From Anaerococcus sp. mt242 (GTDB lineage Bacteria > Bacillota > Clostridia > Tissierellales > Peptoniphilaceae): DNA of 64,000 nucleotides. The notes below the pieces were generated by a model that ran no database searches, was not told the origin of the DNA, and worked only from the letters and a program-made list of their open reading frames with translations. Shown here piece by piece: positions 57,840-64,000 of this stretch. Position 1 is the first letter of the stretch, and the number at the start of each line of letters is the position of its first letter. The stretch lies in NCBI RefSeq assembly GCF_016798225.1, contig NZ_JAEUYX010000002.1:62001-126000 (forward strand), written 5' to 3'. The translations under genes were made by a program, and so were the position numbers.

Positions 57840-59164
57840 AAGCCTAATACCTCTCTTAATTTAAGCATAGCAGTATAAGTAGATAAAATATAGATATTAT
57901 CAGTTTTGGATTGTTTTACAATATCAAAGATTTCATTTTCAAAGTCAAATTCAACAATATCACCATTATAAATTTCTGCTATTTCTAAACGCCTTTTCAT
58001 ATCTTTTTTTCTTTTTCCTGAAACATAGATATCTTTTATATCAAGAGCGCTTAAACATTCGTAGTAGGAATCATATATCCAGCTTACATCTGTTCCATCT
58101 GCATAGTTATCATTTAATAAGCAAATTAAAGATACTGGCTTTTCTTCTAGTAGCATTAGATCAATAATTTGATTTAGACCAGTAGGATTTTTCACAAGAT
58201 TTATAGTAATATTTTTGTCATCAATGTTTATGTTTTCTTGCCTACCAAAAACATTTTTTTGGCTATGAAGTCCTTCATAAATTTCCTCATAGCTTAGTCC
58301 AAGTTCCTTAGCTACACTTAAAGCAGCAAGAGCATTATATACATTATATAATCCACCGACATTTACTTTATAAAGTTCATTATCGACTTTAAACTCTGAA
58401 TAATTTGCATCAAGTTTTACAATTTCATCTATCGGATAGTCTATATAAGGTGTTCTAAAATTACAATTTGGACAAGAATAATCACCCAGTGAAGAATAAT
58501 TATTAAGTTTATATTTTAATACATGATTACAATTAGGACAAAGTATGCCATCCGAATTAATTTCGGCATTTAAATCATAATCACTACTTGCATTTTTATA
58601 ATCACGAATCCCAAAATAGGCTTTATCAAAACTCTGCATTTGTTCATAGTTAAATATAGGCAAATCACCGTTAGCAATTATTTTCGCATCAGGCATGACT
58701 TTCATACCATCCATTAATTTTGCAAAAATATTATAGATTTCCCCAAATCTGTCCATTTGATCTCTAAATATATTTGTAAATACTACATAATCTGGCTTTA
58801 TATTTTGACCAATCCTGACTAGATTTGCCTCATCAACTTCTAGAACGGCAATAGTTTCCTCGCTAGAAGGATTATCTAATAAAGTTGTAATGATGCCTTG
58901 GACCATATTTGATCCAGATTCATTTGTAAAAACTTTATCGTAACGTTGTCTTAATATATTTACTAAAAAATGGGTTGTCATTGTTTTACCATTTGTACCT
59001 GTGACAAATATAAACTTAGTATTTTTTGACAACTCATTTAAAATATTTTTATCTAATTTATAAGCAACATAGCCAGGTAAAGAAGTTGCGTTATGCTTAG
59101 TAAGCCTTAGCCCTGCCCTGACAATTTTTGCTATTTCTTTTGTTAATTTATTTTTTACACTCAT
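57836..59164 (-). CDS. murT: Lipid II isoglutaminyl synthase, Mur-ligase subunit MurT
   Basis: 442 aa. The Mur-ligase ATPase has VTGTNGKTMTTHFL and FTNIFRDQMDRFGE; two CPNC pairs (CPNCNH, CPNCNF) form the zinc ribbon typical of MurT, and the C-terminal DUF1727 domain follows. It activates the glutamate of lipid II with ATP. The ATG at 59164 has no Shine-Dalgarno, and a TATATT box ends 6 nt before it, which suggests a leaderless transcript. Confidence 0.93.
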   Translation of the reverse strand: MSVKNKLTKEIAKIVRAGLRLTKHNATSLPGYVAYKLDKNILNELSKNTKFIFVTGTNGKTMTTHFLVNILRQRYDKVFTNESGSNMVQGIITTLLDNPSSEETIAVLEVDEANLVRIGQNIKPDYVVFTNIFRDQMDRFGEIYNIFAKLMDGMKVMPDAKIIANGDLPIFNYEQMQSFDKAYFGIRDYKNASSDYDLNAEINSDGILCPNCNHVLKYKLNNYSSLGDYSCPNCNFRTPYIDYPIDEIVKLDANYSEFKVDNELYKVNVGGLYNVYNALAALSVAKELGLSYEEIYEGLHSQKNVFGRQENINIDDKNITINLVKNPTGLNQIIDLMLLEEKPVSLICLLNDNYADGTDVSWIYDSYYECLSALDIKDIYVSGKRKKDMKRRLEIAEIYNGDIVEFDFENEIFDIVKQSKTDNIYILSTYTAMLKLREVLGL

Positions 59165-59170
59165 AAATTT

Positions 59171-59198
59171 AATATATCTTAAAAAACTAACTTATCAA
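59171..59198 (-). promoter_or_regulatory. murT-gatD promoter (putatively leaderless)
   Basis: TTGATA (59198-59193) and TATATT (59176-59171) are 16 nt apart on the minus strand. The -10 ends 6 nt before the murT ATG. Confidence 0.5.
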
Positions 59199-59201
59199 TC
59201 A

Positions 59202-59471
59202 CTATCCAATAATTTTATAAGTACTTTCATCTTCAATTATTTTATTTTCAACTTTTTTGCACGAATCAATTTTAATGAATTTTTGATTTTTTAGCTCTTC
59301 TATAAATTTATTGATTGATTTTTCTTCTCCTTGAATAAAACATCTTACATCTCCATTATATAAATTTTCAATATTACCAGTAAGGTCTAACTTAGTAGCT
59401 AAAATCTTTGATGTATATCTAAAACCTACTCCTTGGACTCTGCCTTTAAATAACAATTCATATCTTTTCAT
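59202..59471 (-). CDS. Acylphosphatase
   Basis: 89 aa, full-length. The signature FKGRVQGVGFRYTS holds the catalytic Arg, and IENLYNGDVRCFIQGEE carries the catalytic Asn region. It hydrolyses acyl phosphates such as acetyl or carbamoyl phosphate. AAAGGAG precedes the ATG. It is upstream of murT-gatD and divergent from copA. Confidence 0.94.
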   Translation of the reverse strand: MKRYELLFKGRVQGVGFRYTSKILATKLDLTGNIENLYNGDVRCFIQGEEKSINKFIEELKNQKFIKIDSCKKVENKIIEDESTYKIIG

Positions 59472-59503
59472 AACAATCTCCTTTGACTAATTTTACCCAT
59501 TAC

Positions 59504-59533
59504 TTGATTTATTTGTATAAATTAGTTTAGTAT
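59504..59533 (+). promoter_or_regulatory. copA promoter (tentative)
   Basis: TTGATT (59504-59509) and TAGTAT (59528-59533), spaced 18 nt, place the start of transcription close to the CsoR-like operator. Confidence 0.45.
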
Positions 59534-59538
59534 TATTA

Positions 59539-59555
59539 ACACCCCCTATGGGTGT
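59539..59555 (+). promoter_or_regulatory. CsoR-like operator
   Basis: ACACCC (59539-59544), 5 bp, then GGGTGT (59550-59555) is a GC-rich dyad of the type bound by CsoR. It lies between the copA -10 and its ribosome binding site, and csoR is downstream in the same operon. Confidence 0.7.
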
Positions 59556-59568
59556 GAGAGGAGGTATT

Positions 59569-62145
59569 ATGAAAAAACGCTTTGATGTAACAGGCATGAC
59601 GTGTGCGTCTTGTCAGGCTAATGTTACAAGAGCAGTTGAAAAATTAGGTGTTAATGAGGTAAATGTAAATCTAATTAACGAATCTATGAGCGTTGATTAT
59701 GATGAAGATAAACTAAGCGGTGATGACATCATCCATGCTGTAGAAAAAATAGGTTATGGAGCTAGCTTAAAAGATAAAGAAAAATCAACTACTGCTGACA
59801 AACCTAAAGAAAAAGACCAAGAAGAAAGTAATACCAGATTTAGGTTAAGAGTATCATTGGTTTTCTTAATCCCACTTTTGTATATAGCTATGGGACCTAT
59901 GATCGGTTTGCCAGTTCCCTCTTTTATGCAAGGAAGAGAAGGCTCTATAAATAACGCCTTTATACAATTTATATTAACTATTCCAGTATTAGTAGTAAAT
60001 AGAAAGTTTTTTATAAATGGATTTAAAGGATTATTTAATAAGGCTCCAAACATGGATACCCTAGTAGCTCTTGGTGCTAGTGCAGCAACATTTTATGGTA
60101 TTTTTGCTATAATGCGAATGGCCTATGGTTTCGGATTTAACCAACCAGAAATTATAGATCAATATATGCATAACCTCTATTTTGAGTCTGCTGCTGTGAT
60201 TCTAACTTTAATAACTCTTGGTAAATATTTTGAAGCTAGATCAAAGGGTCAAACTAAAGCATCCCTAGAAAATTTAATAAATCTAGCACCAAAAAAAGCA
60301 ACAATTCTTGTTGATGGTAAGGAAAAAAGCGTAGATGTTTCTGAGATAGAAAAAGGAGATATAATCTTAATTAGACCTGGAGATTCTATTCCAGTGGATG
60401 GTGAGATTATAGAAGGCTCTTCCCTACTTGATGAGGCAGCATTAACTGGTGAATCTATTCCTGTTAATAAGGGTGTTGGAGATGAAGTAATCACTGCAAC
60501 TATTAACAAAGAAGGTTCATTTAAATTTAAAGCCACCAAAGTTGGAGAAGATACAACTCTTGCCCAAATTATAAATCTAGTAAATGAAGCAAACGAAACC
60601 AAGGCTCCAATTGCTAAAATGGCAGATGAAATTTCAGCTATATTTGTACCAGCTGTAATTTTAATTTCTATTGTTACATTCATAGTATGGATGGCACTAG
60701 GCTATAGTTTTGAATTTGCATTAAATTTAATGATTTCAGTTTTAGTTATATCCTGTCCATGTGCCCTAGGACTAGCTACACCGATGGGGATAATGGTTTC
60801 TACTGGAAAATCCGCAGAACTAGGTTTATTATTTAAAAGTGCAGAAAGTTTAGAAAACTTAAGCAAAGTTGATACAATACTTCTAGACAAGACAGGAACT
60901 ATTACTGAAGGTAGACCTCAAGTTACAGATGTAAAAACTGATATAGACTATGATGAGTTTATAAAACTTGCAATTTCTATAGAAAATTCATCTGAACACC
61001 CATTAAGTAATGCAATAGTTACCTATGCTGAAGAAAATAATATAGCTCCAGAGAATGTATCAGACTTTAACGCTATTTCTGGTAAAGGAATAAGCGCAAC
61101 ATATAATGGTCAAAGATACCTAGCAGGTAATTTAAGGCTAATGAAAGAAAATAATATAGATCTTAAAAACTATATTGAAGTAGCTGATACTTATGCAAAT
61201 GAAGGTAAGACTTCTATGTACTTTGCTGATGAAAATCAATTAATCGGTCTAATAGCTGCTAAGGACTTACCAAAAGCAACTTCAAAAATTGCTATAGATG
61301 AGCTTAAAAATCTAGGTTATGAAGTAACTATGGTAACTGGAGATAACGAAAAAACAGCAGAAGCAATCAGATCTGACTTAGGTATTGATAAAAAATTTGC
61401 TGATGTCCTACCTCAAGATAAAGATAAAGTTGTAAAACAATTGCAAGATATGGGTAAAAAAGTAACTATGGTAGGTGATGGTATTAATGATGCGCCTGCT
61501 CTTGCAAGAAGTGATATAGGTATGGCCATTGGTAATGGTACTGATGTTGCTATAGACTCTGCAGATGTTGTATTGATGAGAAATTCACTACTAGATATAG
61601 TAAGTGCAATTGAACTTTCAAAATCAACTATAAAGACCATTAAGCAAAATTTATTCTGGGCTTTCTTTTACAATGTAATACTAATCCCAGTAGCAGCAGG
61701 GCTTTTATATCCATTTAAAGGAATCACATTAAATCCAATGTTTGCAGCCTTTGCAATGAGTATTTCATCTGTATTCGTATGTTTAAACTCACTAAGACTA
61801 AGAGGATTTAAACCAGAGTTTAAAAATCAAAAAGCTATAGATGAAGTAGAAAAAAACGCATCAAACAATGAATATCAAAATCTATCAAATAATAAAGAAA
61901 TAAAAGGAGAAGAAAAAATGACAGATACAAACAAATTAGTAGTGAATGTAAATGGAATGACTTGTGAACATTGCAAAAATCATGTTGAAAAAGCATTAAA
62001 AGAATTAGCATTTGTTGAAAATGCAACTGTAAATCTCGATGAAAAAAATGCTACAGTAGAATACTTTGGTAGTGTAGATGAAGATCAAATTAAAGATGCA
62101 ATTACTGAAGCAGGATACGAATTTAACGGTATTGAATACAAATAA
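59569..62145 (+). CDS. copA: Cu(+)-exporting P1B-type ATPase CopA with a fused C-terminal CopZ-like domain
   Basis: 858 aa. The N-terminal metal-binding domain has GMTCASC (C12, C15). The pump core has TGES, the membrane CPC motif (C396-P397-C398), DKTGT with phosphorylated D440, the HP motif SEHPLS, VGDGINDAP and the MSISS block of copper pumps. After the last membrane helix and a polar linker (about 750-783), residues 784-858 form a second complete HMA domain (GMTCEHC, C799, C802). The start at 59569 has GAGGAGG upstream. A Shine-Dalgarno and ATG inside the gene could yield this domain alone. Confidence 0.95.
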   Translation: MKKRFDVTGMTCASCQANVTRAVEKLGVNEVNVNLINESMSVDYDEDKLSGDDIIHAVEKIGYGASLKDKEKSTTADKPKEKDQEESNTRFRLRVSLVFLIPLLYIAMGPMIGLPVPSFMQGREGSINNAFIQFILTIPVLVVNRKFFINGFKGLFNKAPNMDTLVALGASAATFYGIFAIMRMAYGFGFNQPEIIDQYMHNLYFESAAVILTLITLGKYFEARSKGQTKASLENLINLAPKKATILVDGKEKSVDVSEIEKGDIILIRPGDSIPVDGEIIEGSSLLDEAALTGESIPVNKGVGDEVITATINKEGSFKFKATKVGEDTTLAQIINLVNEANETKAPIAKMADEISAIFVPAVILISIVTFIVWMALGYSFEFALNLMISVLVISCPCALGLATPMGIMVSTGKSAELGLLFKSAESLENLSKVDTILLDKTGTITEGRPQVTDVKTDIDYDEFIKLAISIENSSEHPLSNAIVTYAEENNIAPENVSDFNAISGKGISATYNGQRYLAGNLRLMKENNIDLKNYIEVADTYANEGKTSMYFADENQLIGLIAAKDLPKATSKIAIDELKNLGYEVTMVTGDNEKTAEAIRSDLGIDKKFADVLPQDKDKVVKQLQDMGKKVTMVGDGINDAPALARSDIGMAIGNGTDVAIDSADVVLMRNSLLDIVSAIELSKSTIKTIKQNLFWAFFYNVILIPVAAGLLYPFKGITLNPMFAAFAMSISSVFVCLNSLRLRGFKPEFKNQKAIDEVEKNASNNEYQNLSNNKEIKGEEKMTDTNKLVVNVNGMTCEHCKNHVEKALKELAFVENATVNLDEKNATVEYFGSVDEDQIKDAITEAGYEFNGIEYK
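61903..61920 (+). promoter_or_regulatory. copZ: Internal ribosome binding site and ATG for a CopZ-like product
   Basis: AAAGGAG (61903-61909) lies 8 nt before an in-frame ATG (61918). Translation from here would give a 75-aa HMA copper chaperone ending with copA at 62145. Confidence 0.6.
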
Positions 62146-62420
62146 TGCATGCTGATAAAGCAAAAACTATCAGAAAATTAAAAACCGTCAGTGGTCAAAT
62201 CGACGGCCTAATAAAAATGGTTGAAGAAGATAGATATTGTATTGATATTAGCAACCAAGTTATGGCTTCAATTTCAATATTAAAAAACATCAATAAAGAT
62301 GTACTTTCAGCTCATCTTAATCATTGTGTCTACCAGGCACTTGAAAATGATAATGCAAATGATGCTAAAGAAAAGTTAGATGAAATCGAAGGTATAATAA
62401 ATAAACTTAATAAAATTTGA
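62145..62420 (+). CDS. csoR: CsoR-family copper-sensing repressor
   Basis: 91 aa, all-helical DUF156 repressor. The Cu(I) ligands are present in the right order: C32 (RYCIDISNQ), H57 and C61 (SAHLNHC). It releases DNA when it binds copper. It overlaps copA by 1 nt (TAATG), and the likely operator lies upstream of copA, so it controls its own operon. A strong terminator follows. Confidence 0.93.
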   Translation: MHADKAKTIRKLKTVSGQIDGLIKMVEEDRYCIDISNQVMASISILKNINKDVLSAHLNHCVYQALENDNANDAKEKLDEIEGIINKLNKI

Positions 62421-62426
62421 CAAAAT

Positions 62427-62453
62427 AAAAGGCTCCCCTACGGGAGCTTTTTT
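62427..62453. terminator. Bidirectional terminator between csoR and queT
   Basis: GCTCCC (62432-62437), loop CTAC and GGGAGC (62442-62447), extended by A/T pairs and T-runs on both strands. Confidence 0.9.
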
Positions 62454-62952
62454 AAAATTCTATTATATTATTCATAAGTGCTTTATTCTTTTCAAGTATC
62501 TTAAAGATAATTACTCCTATTATACTTACCATAACAAATTCGCTAGCCATAAATGAAAATAGCATTGTTATGAATGCACCAGAACTATCTAGTAAGAAAT
62601 ATGTTCCTAAAGCTGGAACAGCAACTAATAGTACTGGGAAAAGTGATGCAACAAATAAATTATCAGTCTTTTGCATAAATCTAAAGGCAATATATGATGA
62701 TAATGTACCAAAAATTACATCAAACCAAGCCATAGGACTAAACAAATTTGCAATTGCACATCCTAATACAAGTCCTGGAATATATTTTCTATTATAAAAA
62801 GCTAATAATACCAATATTTCAGAAAATCTAAATTGAATTGGACCGTATTGTGGCATAGGTACGACTAAAGTTAAGACTGCATAAAGAGCAGCTACAACTG
62901 CTGATCTAACTAAAAAGTTAGTATCACTTATAAAATTATTTTTTTTATTCAT
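62452..62952 (-). CDS. queT: QueT-type ECF transporter substrate-binding subunit
   Basis: 166 aa, about five to six membrane helices. The QueT signature is visible: LYAVLTLVVPMPQYGPIQFRFSE-type opening (written here only in part), a following LAFYNRKYIPGLVLGC and FDVIFGTLSSYIA. QueT is the S component that captures a queuosine precursor for an energy-coupling-factor transporter; the shared EcfA/T genes are not in the window. A preQ1-I riboswitch overlaps its ribosome binding site, which supports the substrate. Confidence 0.92.
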   Translation of the reverse strand: MNKKNNFISDTNFLVRSAVVAALYAVLTLVVPMPQYGPIQFRFSEILVLLAFYNRKYIPGLVLGCAIANLFSPMAWFDVIFGTLSSYIAFRFMQKTDNLFVASLFPVLLVAVPALGTYFLLDSSGAFITMLFSFMASEFVMVSIIGVIIFKILEKNKALMNNIIEF

Positions 62953-62957
62953 TTTTT

Positions 62958-62999
62958 CTCCTTGATTTTTTTTTCGTAATGGGTGCCAAGAAACATTAC
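62958..62999 (-). promoter_or_regulatory. preQ1-I riboswitch controlling queT translation
   Basis: In the minus-strand leader GTAATG (62999-62994) and CATTAC (62981-62976) form stem P1. The loop TTTCTTGGCACC holds CTTG, which can pair with CAAG after an A-rich run (pseudoknot P2). That CAAG runs into the AAGGAG ribosome binding site, so ligand binding should hide it. Size and layout fit the compact preQ1-I class. Confidence 0.8.
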
Positions 63000-63005
63000 T
63001 ATGCT

Positions 63006-63014
63006 ATGATACCA
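63006..63014 (-). promoter_or_regulatory. queT promoter, extended -10
   Basis: TGG plus TATCAT (63011-63006) on the minus strand. Transcription would start at about 63000, exactly where the riboswitch begins. Confidence 0.6.
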
Positions 63015-63038
63015 CAATATTTTAAAAAACAAAAGCTA

Positions 63039-63066
63039 TTGAATGATAGATACAATTGAGTAAAAT
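63039..63066 (+). promoter_or_regulatory. Promoter of the C39-type lipoprotein gene (putatively leaderless)
   Basis: TTGAAT (63039-63044) and TAAAAT (63061-63066) are 16 nt apart. The -10 ends 6 nt before the ATG at 63073, and no Shine-Dalgarno is visible. Confidence 0.5.
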
Positions 63067-63072
63067 ATTTGT

Positions 63073-63984
63073 ATGAAAAAACAAATTTTATTAGTCCCAA
63101 TTTTACTCATTTCCTTAAGCTCATGTACTAGTAGCTTGGGAAACAAAAATGAAGGACTAATTGATCAAGAAAATATGAATATAGTCTCTGAGATAAATGA
63201 GTTAGCAATTAATACTTTTTTAAAATCAAATGACAAATCTTTATCTGAAGTTATCGTAGAAAATGAAAAACAGTATAAAGAAAATTTTACTCCAAAAGCA
63301 AAGTCAGATGTTAAAGAAGATATAATTAAAAATCTCGAAAAACACATAGATCAAAATCCAAAAGCTCAATGGGTTTATGATAATTTTTTTAATGTTACAA
63401 ATGTCGAAGCCTATCTTACAGGAAATGATCCTGATACAGTTGAATTTGTATACAACATGAATCACAATATCACTGATTTTCCAAACACACCAGGAGAATC
63501 TATTGAACTTGGAAGAAAAACTCCTTTTTATCTTCAGTGGGATAACAGATGGGCATACAATGAATTGGGACTTAGAAATATAGGGATTTCTGGCTGTGGT
63601 CCCACATCTACTGCAATGGTTTTATCAAGAATTAAAGATGATCCAACTATTACACCCGATAAAATATCAAAAGATGCAAAAAATTATATGACTAATGAAG
63701 GAGTTTCCTGGTCATTTTTCCCAGATGAAGCTACTAAATATAATTTAAAATCAAAAGACATTAATTTAAATGAAAAGGAAATGATAGATGCTCTAAAAAA
63801 AGGACCTCTTATTGTTTCTGTTGATAGAGGCTATTTCACATTATTTGGTCATATTTTTGTAATTGACTCTTATAAAGATGGTAAATTTTTAATAAATGAT
63901 CCAAATAGCGTGAAAAACACTATGAGACCTTGGTCATATGATGAAATTAGTAATCAGATAGCTCATATCTGGCAAATATATTAA
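63073..63984 (+). CDS. C39-like cysteine peptidase lipoprotein
   Basis: 303 aa. The signal peptide ends in a lipobox (LISLSSC, Cys about residue 18), so it is anchored outside the membrane. A helical stalk region (about 30-150) leads to a papain-like Peptidase_C39_2 domain: PFYLQWDNRWAYNELG, the nucleophile in ISGCGPTSTAMVL, and the catalytic His in GHIFVIDSYKDGKFLINDPN. Such proteins are secreted amidases or peptidases of unknown substrate. No operon partner is visible before the window ends. Confidence 0.88.
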   Translation: MKKQILLVPILLISLSSCTSSLGNKNEGLIDQENMNIVSEINELAINTFLKSNDKSLSEVIVENEKQYKENFTPKAKSDVKEDIIKNLEKHIDQNPKAQWVYDNFFNVTNVEAYLTGNDPDTVEFVYNMNHNITDFPNTPGESIELGRKTPFYLQWDNRWAYNELGLRNIGISGCGPTSTAMVLSRIKDDPTITPDKISKDAKNYMTNEGVSWSFFPDEATKYNLKSKDINLNEKEMIDALKKGPLIVSVDRGYFTLFGHIFVIDSYKDGKFLINDPNSVKNTMRPWSYDEISNQIAHIWQIY

Positions 63985-64000
63985 TTTGACAAATAGCTAA

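Overview
The window is a compact, AT-rich chromosomal segment from a low-GC Gram-positive anaerobe. Gene content and order point to the Clostridia/Tissierellia side of the Firmicutes, most like the Peptoniphilaceae (Anaerococcus, Peptoniphilus, Finegoldia). This is inferred from blocks such as alaS-ireB-ruvX-DUF1292-fur, gmk-rpoZ-coaBC-priA, pcrA-ligA-gatCAB, MurT/GatD, RNase J plus RNase Y, RqcH and GatCAB. Nearly all of it is housekeeping DNA. I saw no prophage, insertion sequence, CRISPR array, rRNA or tRNA gene.

Layout. 0-8.7 kb (+): end of rsfS, comEA, an Rrf2 regulator with three Cys, then alaS, ireB, ruvX, a DUF1292 gene, a Fur-family regulator, RNase J, and a trmR/trhP-like tRNA wobble-uridine modification pair. 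8.7-11.3 kb: an acidic orphan protein and pepT (-), then dut and a membrane-anchored protein (+). 11.4-18 kb (+): mutS, mutL, miaA and a methionine gamma-lyase-like gene. 18-19.3 kb: a tyrosine recombinase, a 301-bp intergenic region with striking inverted repeats and a dif-like site, then rny. 20.9-24.4 kb (-): a heterodimeric ABC exporter. 24.5-31.9 kb (-): tsf, rpsB, ftsY, priA, coaBC, rpoZ, gmk. 32-33.7 kb (+): rqcH. 33.8-43.8 kb (-): hup, two PrsA/SurA-like lipoproteins, mfd, pth, prs, glmU, deoD, rpiB. 43.9-45.3 kb (+): murC. 45.4-49.3 kb (-): mazF, alr, an acpS-nnrD fusion, an mtaD-like deaminase. 49.3-57 kb (-): gatB, gatA, gatC, ligA, pcrA, yerC. 57.2-59.5 kb (-): gatD, murT, acylphosphatase. 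59.5-64 kb: a copper module (CsoR operator, copA fused to a CopZ-like domain, csoR), a preQ1-riboswitch-controlled queT, and a C39-type lipoprotein.

Functional themes: DNA repair and replication restart (MutSL, Mfd, PriA, LigA, PcrA), RNA decay (RNase J and Y), translation and its rescue (AlaS, GatCAB, S2, EF-Ts, Pth, RqcH), cell-wall precursors (GlmU, MurC, Alr, MurT/GatD), nucleotide metabolism (Prs, DeoD, Gmk, Dut) and wobble-base chemistry (MiaA, TrmR/TrhP, QueT).

Most interesting observations: a dif-like 28-bp site at 19208-19235 beside a Xer-type recombinase at a point where gene orientation switches from mainly + to mainly -; a CopA-CopZ fusion with an internal ribosome binding site; an AcpS-NnrD fusion; a MutL that has lost its endonuclease motifs; a MazF without MazE; a priA frame that continues upstream to a likely ATT start; and several genes whose -10 box abuts the start codon (putative leaderless mRNAs).
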